Assembly (NCBI GenBank): GCA_025935475.1
Contig: JAICVE010000215.1
Location: 1 to 5,510, forward strand
Origin: Nitrospira sp.
Lineage (GTDB): Bacteria > Nitrospirota > Nitrospiria > Nitrospirales > Nitrospiraceae
Reading direction: 5' to 3'
DNA length: 5,510 nt
Each line of letters opens with the position of its first letter. Position 1 is the first letter of the stretch. The notes beneath the pieces were generated by a model, which worked only from the letters and a program-made list of their open reading frames with translations, was not told the DNA's origin and did not search any database. This document shows, piece after piece, positions 1 to 5,510 of the stretch. Both the position numbers and the translations under genes were made by a program.

Positions 1-423
1 CGAGTTCAATGCGTCTTGCAGTACGTCAAAGGCGCCAGCCAGGGCAAAGAACAGAACGGCCACCTCCACCATCGTGGCCAACGCTCCCGACCCGTTTTTC
101 TGCCAGCTGTCAAGAAGCTGCGCGATGGCTTGCGCGCCCTGGTCACCGATAAGCCGCTGGACTTGCTCCAACAGCAGCTGTTCCGCAGCACCCTTCCCGA
201 GGAGAACCGTCGCAAGCTCCACAACGATAAACATCAGCGGCACGACGGCAAAGGCCGTGTAGTAGGCTAATCCCGCGCCAAATCGTAAAGTGGGATCATC
301 GTTCCATTTGCAAATGGCTTTGCGGAACAACGCCCAAAACGTTTGGGGGTGCAGGGGACTTCTGTGTTGACGGGAAGGAACGTACCCGTGAGCCGTCTCT
401 GTTGCACGCTGAGGCTGTACCAC
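1..423 (-). CDS. YihY/virulence factor BrkB family membrane protein, 3' part missing (runs off window)
   Basis: This is the N-terminal part of an inner-membrane protein of the YihY/BrkB (formerly 'ribonuclease BN-like') family; the frame stays open to base 1. The family is a multi-helix integral membrane protein of poorly defined role, and its old RNase BN assignment is not supported. Visible family marks, numbered from the possible ATG at 450, are FWALFRKA near residues 38-45, the first membrane helix GAGLAYYTAFAVVPLMF near 58-74, an amphipathic stretch with GDQGAQAI near 102-109, and a second helix ending in LQDALN near 144-149. An in-frame TAA lies two codons before the ATG at 450, so 450 is the outer limit. 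I chose GTG at 423 because GGAGG (434-438) sits 10 bases before it, while the ATG has no convincing ribosome site. It is transcribed divergently from the lipoprotein gene. Family assignment is confident; the start is less so. Confidence 0.85.
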   Translation of the reverse strand, partial: MVQPQRATETAHGYVPSRQHRSPLHPQTFWALFRKAICKWNDDPTLRFGAGLAYYTAFAVVPLMFIVVELATVLLGKGAAEQLLLEQVQRLIGDQGAQAIAQLLDSWQKNGSGALATMVEVAVLFFALAGAFDVLQDALNS

Positions 424-433
424 CGTCGGACTT

Positions 434-438
434 CCTCC
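434..438 (-). promoter_or_regulatory. Ribosome binding site deciding the BrkB-family start
   Basis: On the minus strand this reads GGAGG, 10 bases before the GTG at 423. It lies inside the reading frame if translation began at the ATG at 450, which itself is preceded only by a weak AAGG one base away. The spacing favours the GTG start. Confidence 0.5.
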
Positions 439-541
439 CTGTTTCAGCATGCCTTAAACGACAGGGGAACGTCTATGCGGCAAATGACTTGAGCCGTCTG
501 GCGGTGCGCCCGAGAGACTTGCTGAGTAAACCCGGGGCCGC

Positions 542-572
542 CTGTCAATTCTGACAGTGTCCTCCCCACTGT
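542..572. promoter_or_regulatory. Two overlapping inverted repeats in the divergent promoter region
   Basis: CTGTCA (542-547) and TGACAG (552-557) form a perfect 6-base palindrome with a 4-base centre. The right half overlaps a second perfect inverted repeat, ACAGTG (554-559) and CACTGT (567-572), with a 7-base spacer. Both lie between the divergent BrkB-family and lipoprotein genes, just before a possible -10 box at 581. This is the usual position for a repressor or activator operator. No regulator is identified, and short palindromes also arise by chance. Confidence 0.35.
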
Positions 573-580
573 TCTGTACC

Positions 581-586
581 TATACT
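581..586 (+). promoter_or_regulatory. Possible -10 box for the lipoprotein-catalase unit
   Basis: TATACT matches four or five positions of a sigma-70 -10 element and would place transcription start near 592-595, leaving a leader of about 60 bases before the ATG at 655. No good -35 hexamer is seen 16-18 bases upstream, so an activator-dependent promoter or chance match are both possible. The palindromes at 542-572 would overlap the -35 region. Confidence 0.3.
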
Positions 587-654
587 TTTGGGCGGGAATG
601 GCGTGATCTCGGTCGCGTAGAACCCGGAGATGTCTCAACGGGGCGGAGGTGGGT

Positions 655-1077
655 ATGAACAACATGCTCTTCATCGGATTCCCTGCGATGGCACTGTCCT
701 TCACCCTGGGGTGCTCGAGCCTCACCGTCGTCAAAGAACTTCATGATCAGCGATTCACATCGACGGAGCAACCGGTGGCCCACCTCAGCGCACGAGTTGG
801 CGGAATTTATCTGTTCTACTATCTTCCTCTGGTGACTGGGGATTCCGAGCAAGCCGACGGCATCAGATTTTTCCGTCATGAGCCCGACGTCGAACGCGTC
901 GTGCACATGGTCACCAGGAAGAGCCAGGAATTAGGAGCCACACACCTCACCGATCTCTACTCCTGGTCAGATAGTGTCTGGGGGTCGTTCAGCTTGATTT
1001 TCTGGTACCGATGGACCTCTGTCTCTGCCAATGCCTCGATGCTGCCCCAGGCTCCTGCGCCTCACACCATTCATTAG
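655..1077 (+). CDS. Small putative lipoprotein, unknown function
   Basis: A 140-residue protein with an N-terminal hydrophobic signal (residues 4-19) ending in TLGC; Cys20 could be the lipidated residue, although the lipobox is imperfect (Thr at -3, Leu at -2). The mature part has a GATHLTDLYS segment at about 94-103 followed by an aromatic, probably beta-rich stretch (WGSFSLIFWYRW, 109-120) and VSANA. That layout recalls small envelope lipoproteins of the TRL/YajI type, but I cannot assign it to a named family. I chose the ATG at 655 because GGAGGT (645-650) precedes it closely; a GTG at 649 overlaps that site, and an ATG at 664 is a fallback. The gene ends 14 bases before the catalase-family gene and is very probably co-transcribed with it, which hints at an envelope stress role by association only. 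Confidence 0.75.
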   Translation: MNNMLFIGFPAMALSFTLGCSSLTVVKELHDQRFTSTEQPVAHLSARVGGIYLFYYLPLVTGDSEQADGIRFFRHEPDVERVVHMVTRKSQELGATHLTDLYSWSDSVWGSFSLIFWYRWTSVSANASMLPQAPAPHTIH

Positions 1078-1091
1078 AGGGAGGATAGACA

Positions 1092-2096
1092 ATGTGGAAA
1101 GATCTCGCGGCGGTTGTAGTGCTGACCATCGCCATCACGCATCCCGTTCAACTCGCCGCTGAGGATGCGCCAGCCAGTCAGAAATCGCTGGCTGAACAGC
1201 TGGTCGATGCGTTCAATGCGGTGTTTGGCGTCCACCCCGGCCTACGTGCCAATCATCCAAAAGGCGTCGTCCTTGAAGGCACGTTTACACCGAGTTCCTC
1301 GGCGCCATCCTTGACCAAAGCCGCTCACCTTCAAAAGCGAAAAGCTCCGATTCCAGTGACGGTCCGTTTCTCTGCCGGCTCGGGACTTCCGACGGTTCCG
1401 GATACGAACGATATGCCTCGCGGCATGGCTGTGAAATTTGCGCTGCCGGATGGCACGAAGACGGATCTCGTCGTCCTGTCCTTCAACGGCTTTCCGGTGG
1501 CCAACGCCGAAGAGTTCAGAGACTTTCTACTCGCGGTCGCCGCAAGTGGCCCCGATGCTCCAAAACCTACGGAGTTGGAAAACTTCTTGGGGGGCCACCC
1601 TGCCGCGAGAGCCTTTGTCGAGACACCGAAGCCGCCACCGGTGAGTTACGGCACGCTCCCCTACTTTGGAATTAACGCCTTCAAGTTCACTAATGCCAAG
1701 GGAAGTGTCACCCACGCGCGCTATCAACTGCAACCGGTTGCCGGCGCCAAATACCTCTCCAAAGAGCAGGTCGCAACGATGGGGCCGGAATATTTGACCG
1801 AGGAAATACGGGAACGCGTTCGTCGGGGTCCGGTGAAATTCAAGCTGCTCGCGCAGGTCGCCGAGCAAGGTGACACGATCGATAATCCTACGATCGTGTG
1901 GCCCGATACCCGGAAGAAAATCGAATTAGGCACGATCACGATCACCAAGGCGGTGGCCGACAGCGAGGCAGCCGAAAAGAAGCTCCTGTTTGTCCCGGGC
2001 GCGTTGGTTCCTGGGATCGAGCCGGCCGATCCGATGATCGCAGCACGGTCGGCGGCCTACATTGTGTCGCTTTCGCGTCGAGCTCAGTCCCAATAG
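1092..2096 (+). CDS. Secreted catalase-family heme peroxidase (SrpA-like)
   Basis: A 334-residue protein with the heme-catalase core but much shorter than classical catalases (about 480 or more residues), as in the SrpA-like 'catalase family peroxidase' group. These bind heme b and use H2O2, generally with peroxidase rather than strong catalase activity. Expected residues are present: distal His55 in ANHPKG, VRFSAG at 91-96 (Ser94), the MPRGMAVKF block at 108-116, distal Asn132 in SFNGFPV, the YFGINAFKFTNAKG block at 191-204, and the proximal Arg319-x3-Tyr323 heme-ligand motif. A signal peptide (residues 1-23, likely cut after LAA) puts it in the periplasm. GGGAGG (1079-1084) lies 7 bases before the ATG, in the short gap after the lipoprotein stop. 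Likely job: removing peroxides in the envelope. Family and export are confident; the substrate is unknown. Confidence 0.93.
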   Translation: MWKDLAAVVVLTIAITHPVQLAAEDAPASQKSLAEQLVDAFNAVFGVHPGLRANHPKGVVLEGTFTPSSSAPSLTKAAHLQKRKAPIPVTVRFSAGSGLPTVPDTNDMPRGMAVKFALPDGTKTDLVVLSFNGFPVANAEEFRDFLLAVAASGPDAPKPTELENFLGGHPAARAFVETPKPPPVSYGTLPYFGINAFKFTNAKGSVTHARYQLQPVAGAKYLSKEQVATMGPEYLTEEIRERVRRGPVKFKLLAQVAEQGDTIDNPTIVWPDTRKKIELGTITITKAVADSEAAEKKLLFVPGALVPGIEPADPMIAARSAAYIVSLSRRAQSQ

Positions 2097-2129
2097 CAGG
2101 TACGGCGGAGATTGCGTTGACGGGAGAGT

Positions 2130-2339
2130 CTATTGGCAGGGAGGAAGCATCGGACCTGCCCATTCGCCGGAACAATCGTCGAGCCGCACGGTGACGTCCG
2201 CGCGTCTATCCTCTTCTATCGGCCAAACGTAGAACAGGCTACCGACGCTGTAGATTTTGACCGGATGCGACAGGGATGCTGGAGTCGCGCGATGCCAGTA
2301 CACGCCCACTGATTTCGGCCGTTCGCTCGTCCAACTCAT
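2130..2339 (-). CDS. Small conserved-looking hypothetical protein (69 aa)
   Basis: A 69-residue cytoplasmic-looking protein with no signal peptide or membrane helix. It opens with MSWTSERPKSVGVYWHR and ends with GEWAGPMLPP. This pattern (W-T-x-x-R/K-P near the start, G-x-Y-W-x-R next, a short beta-like middle, then EWAGP near the end) matches a layout I know from small uncharacterised proteins in environmental bacteria and phages, which is why I treat it as real rather than a shadow. The function is unknown. The ATG at 2339 has no strong ribosome site; the frame stays open for roughly 80 bases upstream without an ATG, GTG or TTG, so this start is the only conventional one. It converges on the catalase-family gene (33 bases between stops) and diverges from the hydrolase gene. 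Confidence 0.55.
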   Translation of the reverse strand: MSWTSERPKSVGVYWHRATPASLSHPVKIYSVGSLFYVWPIEEDRRADVTVRLDDCSGEWAGPMLPPCQ

Positions 2340-2532
2340 GAGCCGCGTATCTATGCCTCGTCGAAGAGTTGAGCCGTGGATCGCCCGCAGTGTGTCAGAG
2401 GACCTTCGTATTGGTCAAGACGTCGTTTAGCGGCTCGAGTGGCCCCTTGAGACCCGATGGGATGAACACCTTGATTCACTGAGTGTCCTGTCCTTGCTCA
2501 GGATGCAAGAGACCGACACGGTTCAGTAGAAT

Positions 2533-2573
2533 GTGCCGATGTCGCTGAACGACCGAATTCAGCGACACAGCAC
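2533..2573. promoter_or_regulatory. Strong hairpin or operator before the hydrolase gene
   Basis: TGTCGCTGAA (2540-2549) and TTCAGCGACA (2558-2567) are a perfect 10-base inverted repeat with an 8-base loop. After a small internal bulge the stem resumes with GTGC (2533-2536) and GCAC (2570-2573). It ends 14 bases before the GGAGG of the hydrolase gene, in the 258-base divergent region 2340-2597, where I see no gene and no clear -10/-35 pair. There is no T-run after it, so it is not a typical terminator. It may be an operator or a 5' leader structure. Confidence 0.5.
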
Positions 2574-2587
2574 GTTGTATCCGCTGT

Positions 2588-2592
2588 GGAGG
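2588..2592 (+). promoter_or_regulatory. Ribosome binding site deciding the hydrolase start
   Basis: GGAGG lies 5 bases before the ATG at 2598. A GTG at 2586 in the same frame overlaps this site and so is unlikely to be the start; the ATG also puts the signal peptide in a normal position. Confidence 0.7.
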
Positions 2593-2597
2593 ATCGC

Positions 2598-3464
2598 ATG
2601 TCCGTTTCAAGAGGGTTCGCTGGTGCAACGATGGTGATATGGCTGCTGTTGGCGCTCGGTCCAGCAGTTTCCGGCCAACCATCCCGTCCAGACAACGAAA
2701 TCACCAAGCTGGCCGATGACGTCTATCTCTTTCGACATCAGTTTCATCAGGCCATCTTCATTACGACGCCCGAGGGTGTGATCGTCACCGATCCCATTAG
2801 CGCCGACGCGGCGGTCTGGCTGAAGGCCGAGATCAAGAGACTCACGGATCACCCTGTGCGCTATGTGGTGTACAGCCACCATCACAGCGACCACATCACC
2901 GGTGGAGGCGTGTTTGCCGATCAGGCGACGTTTGTGAGTCACTCAGCAGCTCGGCCGCATATTGCTGACGCGGCCGATCCCTCAACCCCGGTCCCGACTC
3001 TGACTTTCACTGATCGGATGTTCATCGATCTCGGCGGCAAACATATCGAGCTGATTTACACCGGCAAAAACCATTCTGATAACAGCCTGGTCGTCCTGCT
3101 TCCGCAGAACAAACTCCTCTTTGCCGTCGATTTCATTCCTGTCGAGACGGTGGCGTACCGCACCATGCGAAGCGACTATCCCGACGATTGGATCGAATCC
3201 CTTAAACGAGTTGAGCAATTGGAGTTCGACACGCTGGTTCCCGGCCACGGAACAATCGGCAGGAAAGAGCACGTGCGTCTCTTCCGCGGCTATCTCGAAG
3301 ACCTCAGAGAGGCCATCCTCGACCAAATCAAGAAAGGCGCCAGCCTGGAAGAAGCCAAAAAGGCGGTCCGGCTTCCCAAGTATGAGAAGTGGGCACGGTA
3401 TGCCGACTGGCTCCCTGAAAATGTGGAAGGGATGTATCGCTATTACTCGCAGACCCAGCGCTGA
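2598..3464 (+). CDS. Secreted metallo-beta-lactamase-fold hydrolase
   Basis: A 288-residue protein of the metallo-beta-lactamase superfamily with a complete set of metal ligands: His94, His96, Asp98 and His99 in SHHHSDH, His159 in GKNHSDN, Asp178 in LLFAVDF, and His217 in VPGHG. This predicts a two-metal (usually zinc) hydrolase. A signal peptide (hydrophobic core about residues 10-21, likely cut near VSG|Q at 26-27) sends it to the periplasm. The bridging aspartate and the overall layout resemble the broad group of exported MBL-fold enzymes annotated as SoxH-like or quinoprotein-relay hydrolases, rather than a proven antibiotic-resistance beta-lactamase; the substrate cannot be read from the sequence. 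The C-terminal 60 or so residues are charged and helical. A lipoprotein gene follows 13 bases after the stop and is likely co-transcribed. Confidence 0.92.
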   Translation: MSVSRGFAGATMVIWLLLALGPAVSGQPSRPDNEITKLADDVYLFRHQFHQAIFITTPEGVIVTDPISADAAVWLKAEIKRLTDHPVRYVVYSHHHSDHITGGGVFADQATFVSHSAARPHIADAADPSTPVPTLTFTDRMFIDLGGKHIELIYTGKNHSDNSLVVLLPQNKLLFAVDFIPVETVAYRTMRSDYPDDWIESLKRVEQLEFDTLVPGHGTIGRKEHVRLFRGYLEDLREAILDQIKKGASLEEAKKAVRLPKYEKWARYADWLPENVEGMYRYYSQTQR

Positions 3465-3477
3465 GAATCGAACGGAC

Positions 3478-4089
3478 ATGAGACCCCTCCACGTCGCTGC
3501 CCGGGCACTATGCCTTCTCTCCGTTCTGCTCTTTCTGCAGGGCTGCCCTTCCAAACCGCCTCCGGGCGTCCGGTTTCCAATCACGAACGGTTCCCATACC
3601 ATCCTGCCAACCACGGACCAGCACATCCTGATCTGGGCCGATCCTCCCCTGACGGAGGTGGCGGCGGAATGGCTCCGGACTCATCACTATTCGCATCTCC
3701 TGATGCCTCATAAGGCTCCCTTGCAGGCTTCGCACATCGCTCACGATTTCTCAACCCGCACAGCGGCACTCGCTCTCGCACGGGAGATGAAAGCGGAGGT
3801 CGTGCTTGTTCTTGAGCGGAATGCAACGAAGGATGGGGCACTGATCGAGCCCGACTGCGGTGCTCTCTATCACGTGAGTGTCGAGCTGCAAGCTGTATCG
3901 GTGGAGCGCGGAGACACGGCACTTCGAGGCAGCGCCCATTACCCGAATTGCGTCGAGCTCAGCGACAAAACGACCCGGAGTCTCACCTGCCAGGCCTTTG
4001 CGACGGCGTGGGGATTCCGACCGTCAGGTCAACTCGAAATCCCGTCGAGCCTGATGTGCACCACTGGACAGACGGTTCCGACCCGTTAG
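3478..4089 (+). CDS. Putative outer-membrane or periplasmic lipoprotein, unknown function
   Basis: A 203-residue protein with a clear lipoprotein signal: a basic N-terminus, a hydrophobic run, and lipobox LQGC with Cys23 as the lipidated residue, followed by a Pro-rich linker (PSKPPPG). The mature part has an alpha/beta stretch, ALALAREMKAEVVLVLER at about 97-114, that recalls the nucleotide-binding-like fold of CsgG/FlgO-type lipoproteins, but the resemblance is weak and I do not name a family. Four further cysteines (127, 158, 171, 194) in the exported part could form disulfides. The ATG at 3478 is 13 bases after the hydrolase stop and has only a weak ribosome site, so translation may depend on the upstream gene. 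The frame is open much further upstream, but that part overlaps the hydrolase gene and is a shadow. Confidence 0.8.
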   Translation: MRPLHVAARALCLLSVLLFLQGCPSKPPPGVRFPITNGSHTILPTTDQHILIWADPPLTEVAAEWLRTHHYSHLLMPHKAPLQASHIAHDFSTRTAALALAREMKAEVVLVLERNATKDGALIEPDCGALYHVSVELQAVSVERGDTALRGSAHYPNCVELSDKTTRSLTCQAFATAWGFRPSGQLEIPSSLMCTTGQTVPTR

Positions 4090-4152
4090 CTGGCTGAGGT
4101 CTCCTTCCGTCAATCCAAAAGCGGAGAGCGCGAACGTCTTTCTGTCCAGTGG
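4061..4152. repeat. Perfect 12-base inverted repeat spanning the convergent gap
   Basis: The arms are 4061-4072 (CCACTGGACAGA) and 4141-4152 (TCTGTCCAGTGG), separated by 68 bases. The left arm lies in the last codons of the lipoprotein gene, the right arm just past the end of the heme-protein gene that converges on it. A small nested pair, TCTCC (4100-4104) and GGAGA (4123-4127), could fold inside. There is no T-run beside either arm, so this is not a standard intrinsic terminator. The gap 4090-4166 shows no other terminator. It could be a long-range RNA structure that ends or protects both transcripts. Confidence 0.45.
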
Positions 4153-4166
4153 CAGAACTGACACTG

Positions 4167-4760
4167 TTAGGGTTTCCCGACGGGAAAGCTGATCACCAGC
4201 CCTCCCATGACGTCGCCGACCTTAAAATCCTTCTTCGGGCTGCTGGGATGGGCGTTGTGGCATTCGACGCAGGCCGCGGTGACGGCAACATCGGCGTAGA
4301 CCGCTTCGAATACTTGTTCTGCGCTGCCTTCGACGGTACTGGAATAGGGTCTGGTGGGCCGCGCCTGAACTTCCTTCAGACCACGCCGCTCGAATTCAGT
4401 TTTCGCCGCATTGGCCTTGTTGATCGGCCACTGACTGATCAAACGATAGCGGACGTTCGGACCGGTCAATTCGGCAATTTCACTCGTCTCCTGCACGAGC
4501 TGTACCGGCAGGGGCAAGGAATGCGTGGTCTTCCAGTTTTCTGACACATCGACAATGCGCTCTTGGCGAAGTCGGTTGGCGATGTGGATGGTGTAAAAAT
4601 GCCGGTGGGCCATGATGACGGCACGCAAATAATCTGCAACAGTCTCCGGAGGAACGCCCACAGAGGCGCCGGATTTCTTGTCGATGGCGGAAATGTTCGG
4701 GGCAACCAGCACAGCGATTGTGCCAATGATGGCGATCCAGGTCACAACTTTGCCGGTCAT
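4167..4760 (-). CDS. Tll0287-like (DUF3365) c-type heme protein
   Basis: A 197-residue exported or membrane-anchored protein with one c-type heme site, CVECH (Cys164, Cys167, His168), within the Tll0287-like/DUF3365 fold. Family marks are an early helix with many polar residues (DYLRAVIMAHRHFYTIHI, 43-60), WPINKANAAKTEFERRGL near 111-128, and the C-terminal CVECHNAHPSSPKKDFKVGDVMGGLVIS block. The hydrophobic N-terminus (4-20) is a membrane anchor or signal peptide, putting the heme in the periplasm. This domain, first seen in a cyanobacterial cytochrome, often occurs as the sensor part of kinases and chemoreceptors; here it stands alone with no output domain. Its ATG overlaps the ModA-like stop as ATGA, and AGAGGG (4765-4770) is its ribosome site, so the two are translationally coupled. 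Likely role: redox or ligand sensing, or electron transfer. Confidence 0.92.
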   Translation of the reverse strand: MTGKVVTWIAIIGTIAVLVAPNISAIDKKSGASVGVPPETVADYLRAVIMAHRHFYTIHIANRLRQERIVDVSENWKTTHSLPLPVQLVQETSEIAELTGPNVRYRLISQWPINKANAAKTEFERRGLKEVQARPTRPYSSTVEGSAEQVFEAVYADVAVTAACVECHNAHPSSPKKDFKVGDVMGGLVISFPVGKP

Positions 4761-5510
4761 GATACCCTCTCTTTCCTTTCCGTGGAAGTTGGATCCACCG
4801 GCAACGGGGTGGAGTCAAATCCGTATTTCGCCAACAGCTTCTGGATGCGTGGCGTCATCAGAAAATCGGAAAATTTTCCTGCGACAATGCGCAATGAAGC
4901 TCGACACGTCGAAGCCACGGCTTGTCCAAACTGAATCGGCACAAACGTTCCGATGGGGTCTTCGTCGCTGATGCGCACATGCCCGGTGTTGATCGAGTCT
5001 ACACGATACACCAGCCCCACATCGGCTTTCCCCGTGCGAATGAGATTCATAATGTCGTCACTGTGGGACGCATACAGAATGTTAGGACGGCTTTTATAGG
5101 CGGGGGAGAGTTTGGCGAGCACCCGTGCGGTGACGTCTCCCAATGAAGAGGTCTGAGGATCACCAAGGGCAATGCGTATGGACCGGTTCGCTAACGCATC
5201 GCGAAGAGACATCAAGGCGGCCGACGAGTCCGACGACATCACGAGAACCAGGGACGTCTGCGCGAAGATCCGAGGAGGCCCATTGAGCGTCAGTCCCTTC
5301 TTGTGCAGATATTCGACTTCCTCGATCCCTGCCGAGAGAAACATATCGATTGGAGCTTTCTTTTCGATTTGCCGAAGAAGTGTTTTCGACGGCGTGTAGA
5401 CGATATTGATCGGCGCATCATATTCCCGTTCGAACATGGGGAGAATTTCGCTTAACGCCGGCCGTAAACTGGGAGGCGCACCCACAGTCAAAAACTCAGC
5501 CTGTACCGGC
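4757..5510 (-). CDS. ModA-like periplasmic substrate-binding protein, 5' end outside window
   Basis: About 250 C-terminal residues of a type 2 periplasmic binding protein of the molybdate/tungstate ModA family are visible. Counting from the TTG at 5491, marks include LTVGAPPSLRPAL (first ligand loop), APIDMFLSAG, the FAQTSLVLVMSS strand, IALGDPQTSSLGDVTARVL, and the second-lobe KADVGLVYRVDS, whose Tyr lies where ModA binds the oxyanion. The TTG is not the real start: the frame runs on to the window edge as PVQAEF before LTVG, which looks like the end of a signal peptide and the first mature residues. In most relatives the loop before PSL is AAA-rich; here it reads GAPP. Its stop overlaps the heme-protein start, and no modB or modC follows on this side. 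The ligand may be molybdate, tungstate or another oxyanion; a sensor-feeding binding protein is an alternative to transport. Confidence 0.9.
   Translation of the reverse strand, partial: PVQAEFLTVGAPPSLRPALSEILPMFEREYDAPINIVYTPSKTLLRQIEKKAPIDMFLSAGIEEVEYLHKKGLTLNGPPRIFAQTSLVLVMSSDSSAALMSLRDALANRSIRIALGDPQTSSLGDVTARVLAKLSPAYKSRPNILYASHSDDIMNLIRTGKADVGLVYRVDSINTGHVRISDEDPIGTFVPIQFGQAVASTCRASLRIVAGKFSDFLMTPRIQKLLAKYGFDSTPLPVDPTSTERKERVS

Noticed and set aside
580..906. Minus-strand open frame over the first lipoprotein gene
   Set aside because: No family features, and it is antisense to a gene with a strong ribosome site and an export signal.
3121..3477. Upstream extension of the second lipoprotein frame into the hydrolase gene
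   Set aside because: The extension overlaps the conserved part of the hydrolase and would bury a clear lipoprotein signal peptide that starts at 3478.
2982..3626. Long open frame on the minus strand (214 codons) opposite the hydrolase and lipoprotein genes
   Set aside because: It lies wholly opposite two well-supported genes, shows no family motif, and its open state follows from the codon use of the real genes.
4061..4170. Integron attC site suggested by the spaced inverted repeat and nearby GTTAG sequences
   Set aside because: The GTTAGC and GTTAGGG stretches do not sit at the arm ends in the required orientation or fit GTTRRRY, and there is no integrase or cassette layout.
4149..4544. 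Plus-strand open frame opposite the heme protein
   Set aside because: It is antisense to the CVECH-containing gene and has no recognisable motif or ribosome site.
5489..5491. TTG as the start codon of the ModA-like gene
   Set aside because: The frame stays open to the window edge, the preceding residues look like the end of a signal peptide, and starting here would leave a periplasmic protein with no export signal.

Overview
The window holds seven protein genes in four short transcription units. Four or five of the products carry an export signal. The DNA is moderately GC-rich. I see no insertion sequence, CRISPR array, tRNA or rRNA. The gene mix suggests a free-living, respiring Gram-negative environmental bacterium: a SrpA-type exported catalase, an exported metallo-beta-lactamase-fold hydrolase, lipoproteins, a Tll0287-like c-type heme protein and a lone ModA-like binding protein. 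Nitrospira or a relative is a reasonable guess by style, but no marker gene here proves it.

Layout. (1) Bases 1-423, minus strand: the first part of a YihY/BrkB-family membrane protein, cut off at the window's left edge. (2) Bases 451-654: a divergent intergenic region with two overlapping palindromes and a possible -10 box. (3) Bases 655-2096, plus strand: a two-gene unit of a small putative lipoprotein and a secreted catalase-family heme peroxidase, 14 bases apart. (4) Bases 2130-2339, minus strand: a small 69-residue protein with a recognisable W/YW...EWAGP pattern. (5) Bases 2340-2597: a divergent region with a strong hairpin just before the next gene. (6) Bases 2598-4089, plus strand: a secreted metallo-beta-lactamase-fold hydrolase followed 13 bases later by a lipoprotein. 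(7) Bases 4090-4166: a convergent gap spanned by a perfect 12-base inverted repeat. (8) Bases 4167-5510, minus strand: a ModA-like substrate-binding protein (N-terminus outside the window) overlapping by ATGA a Tll0287-like (DUF3365) single-heme c-type protein.

How they may work together (inference). Most products act outside the cytoplasm, which gives the region a cell-envelope theme: peroxide defence, periplasmic hydrolysis, and oxyanion binding coupled to a heme protein. The most interesting unit is the ModA-like/heme pair. No modB or modC follows it, so a sensing or redox-linked role is as likely as transport. I found no clear new defence or mobile system.
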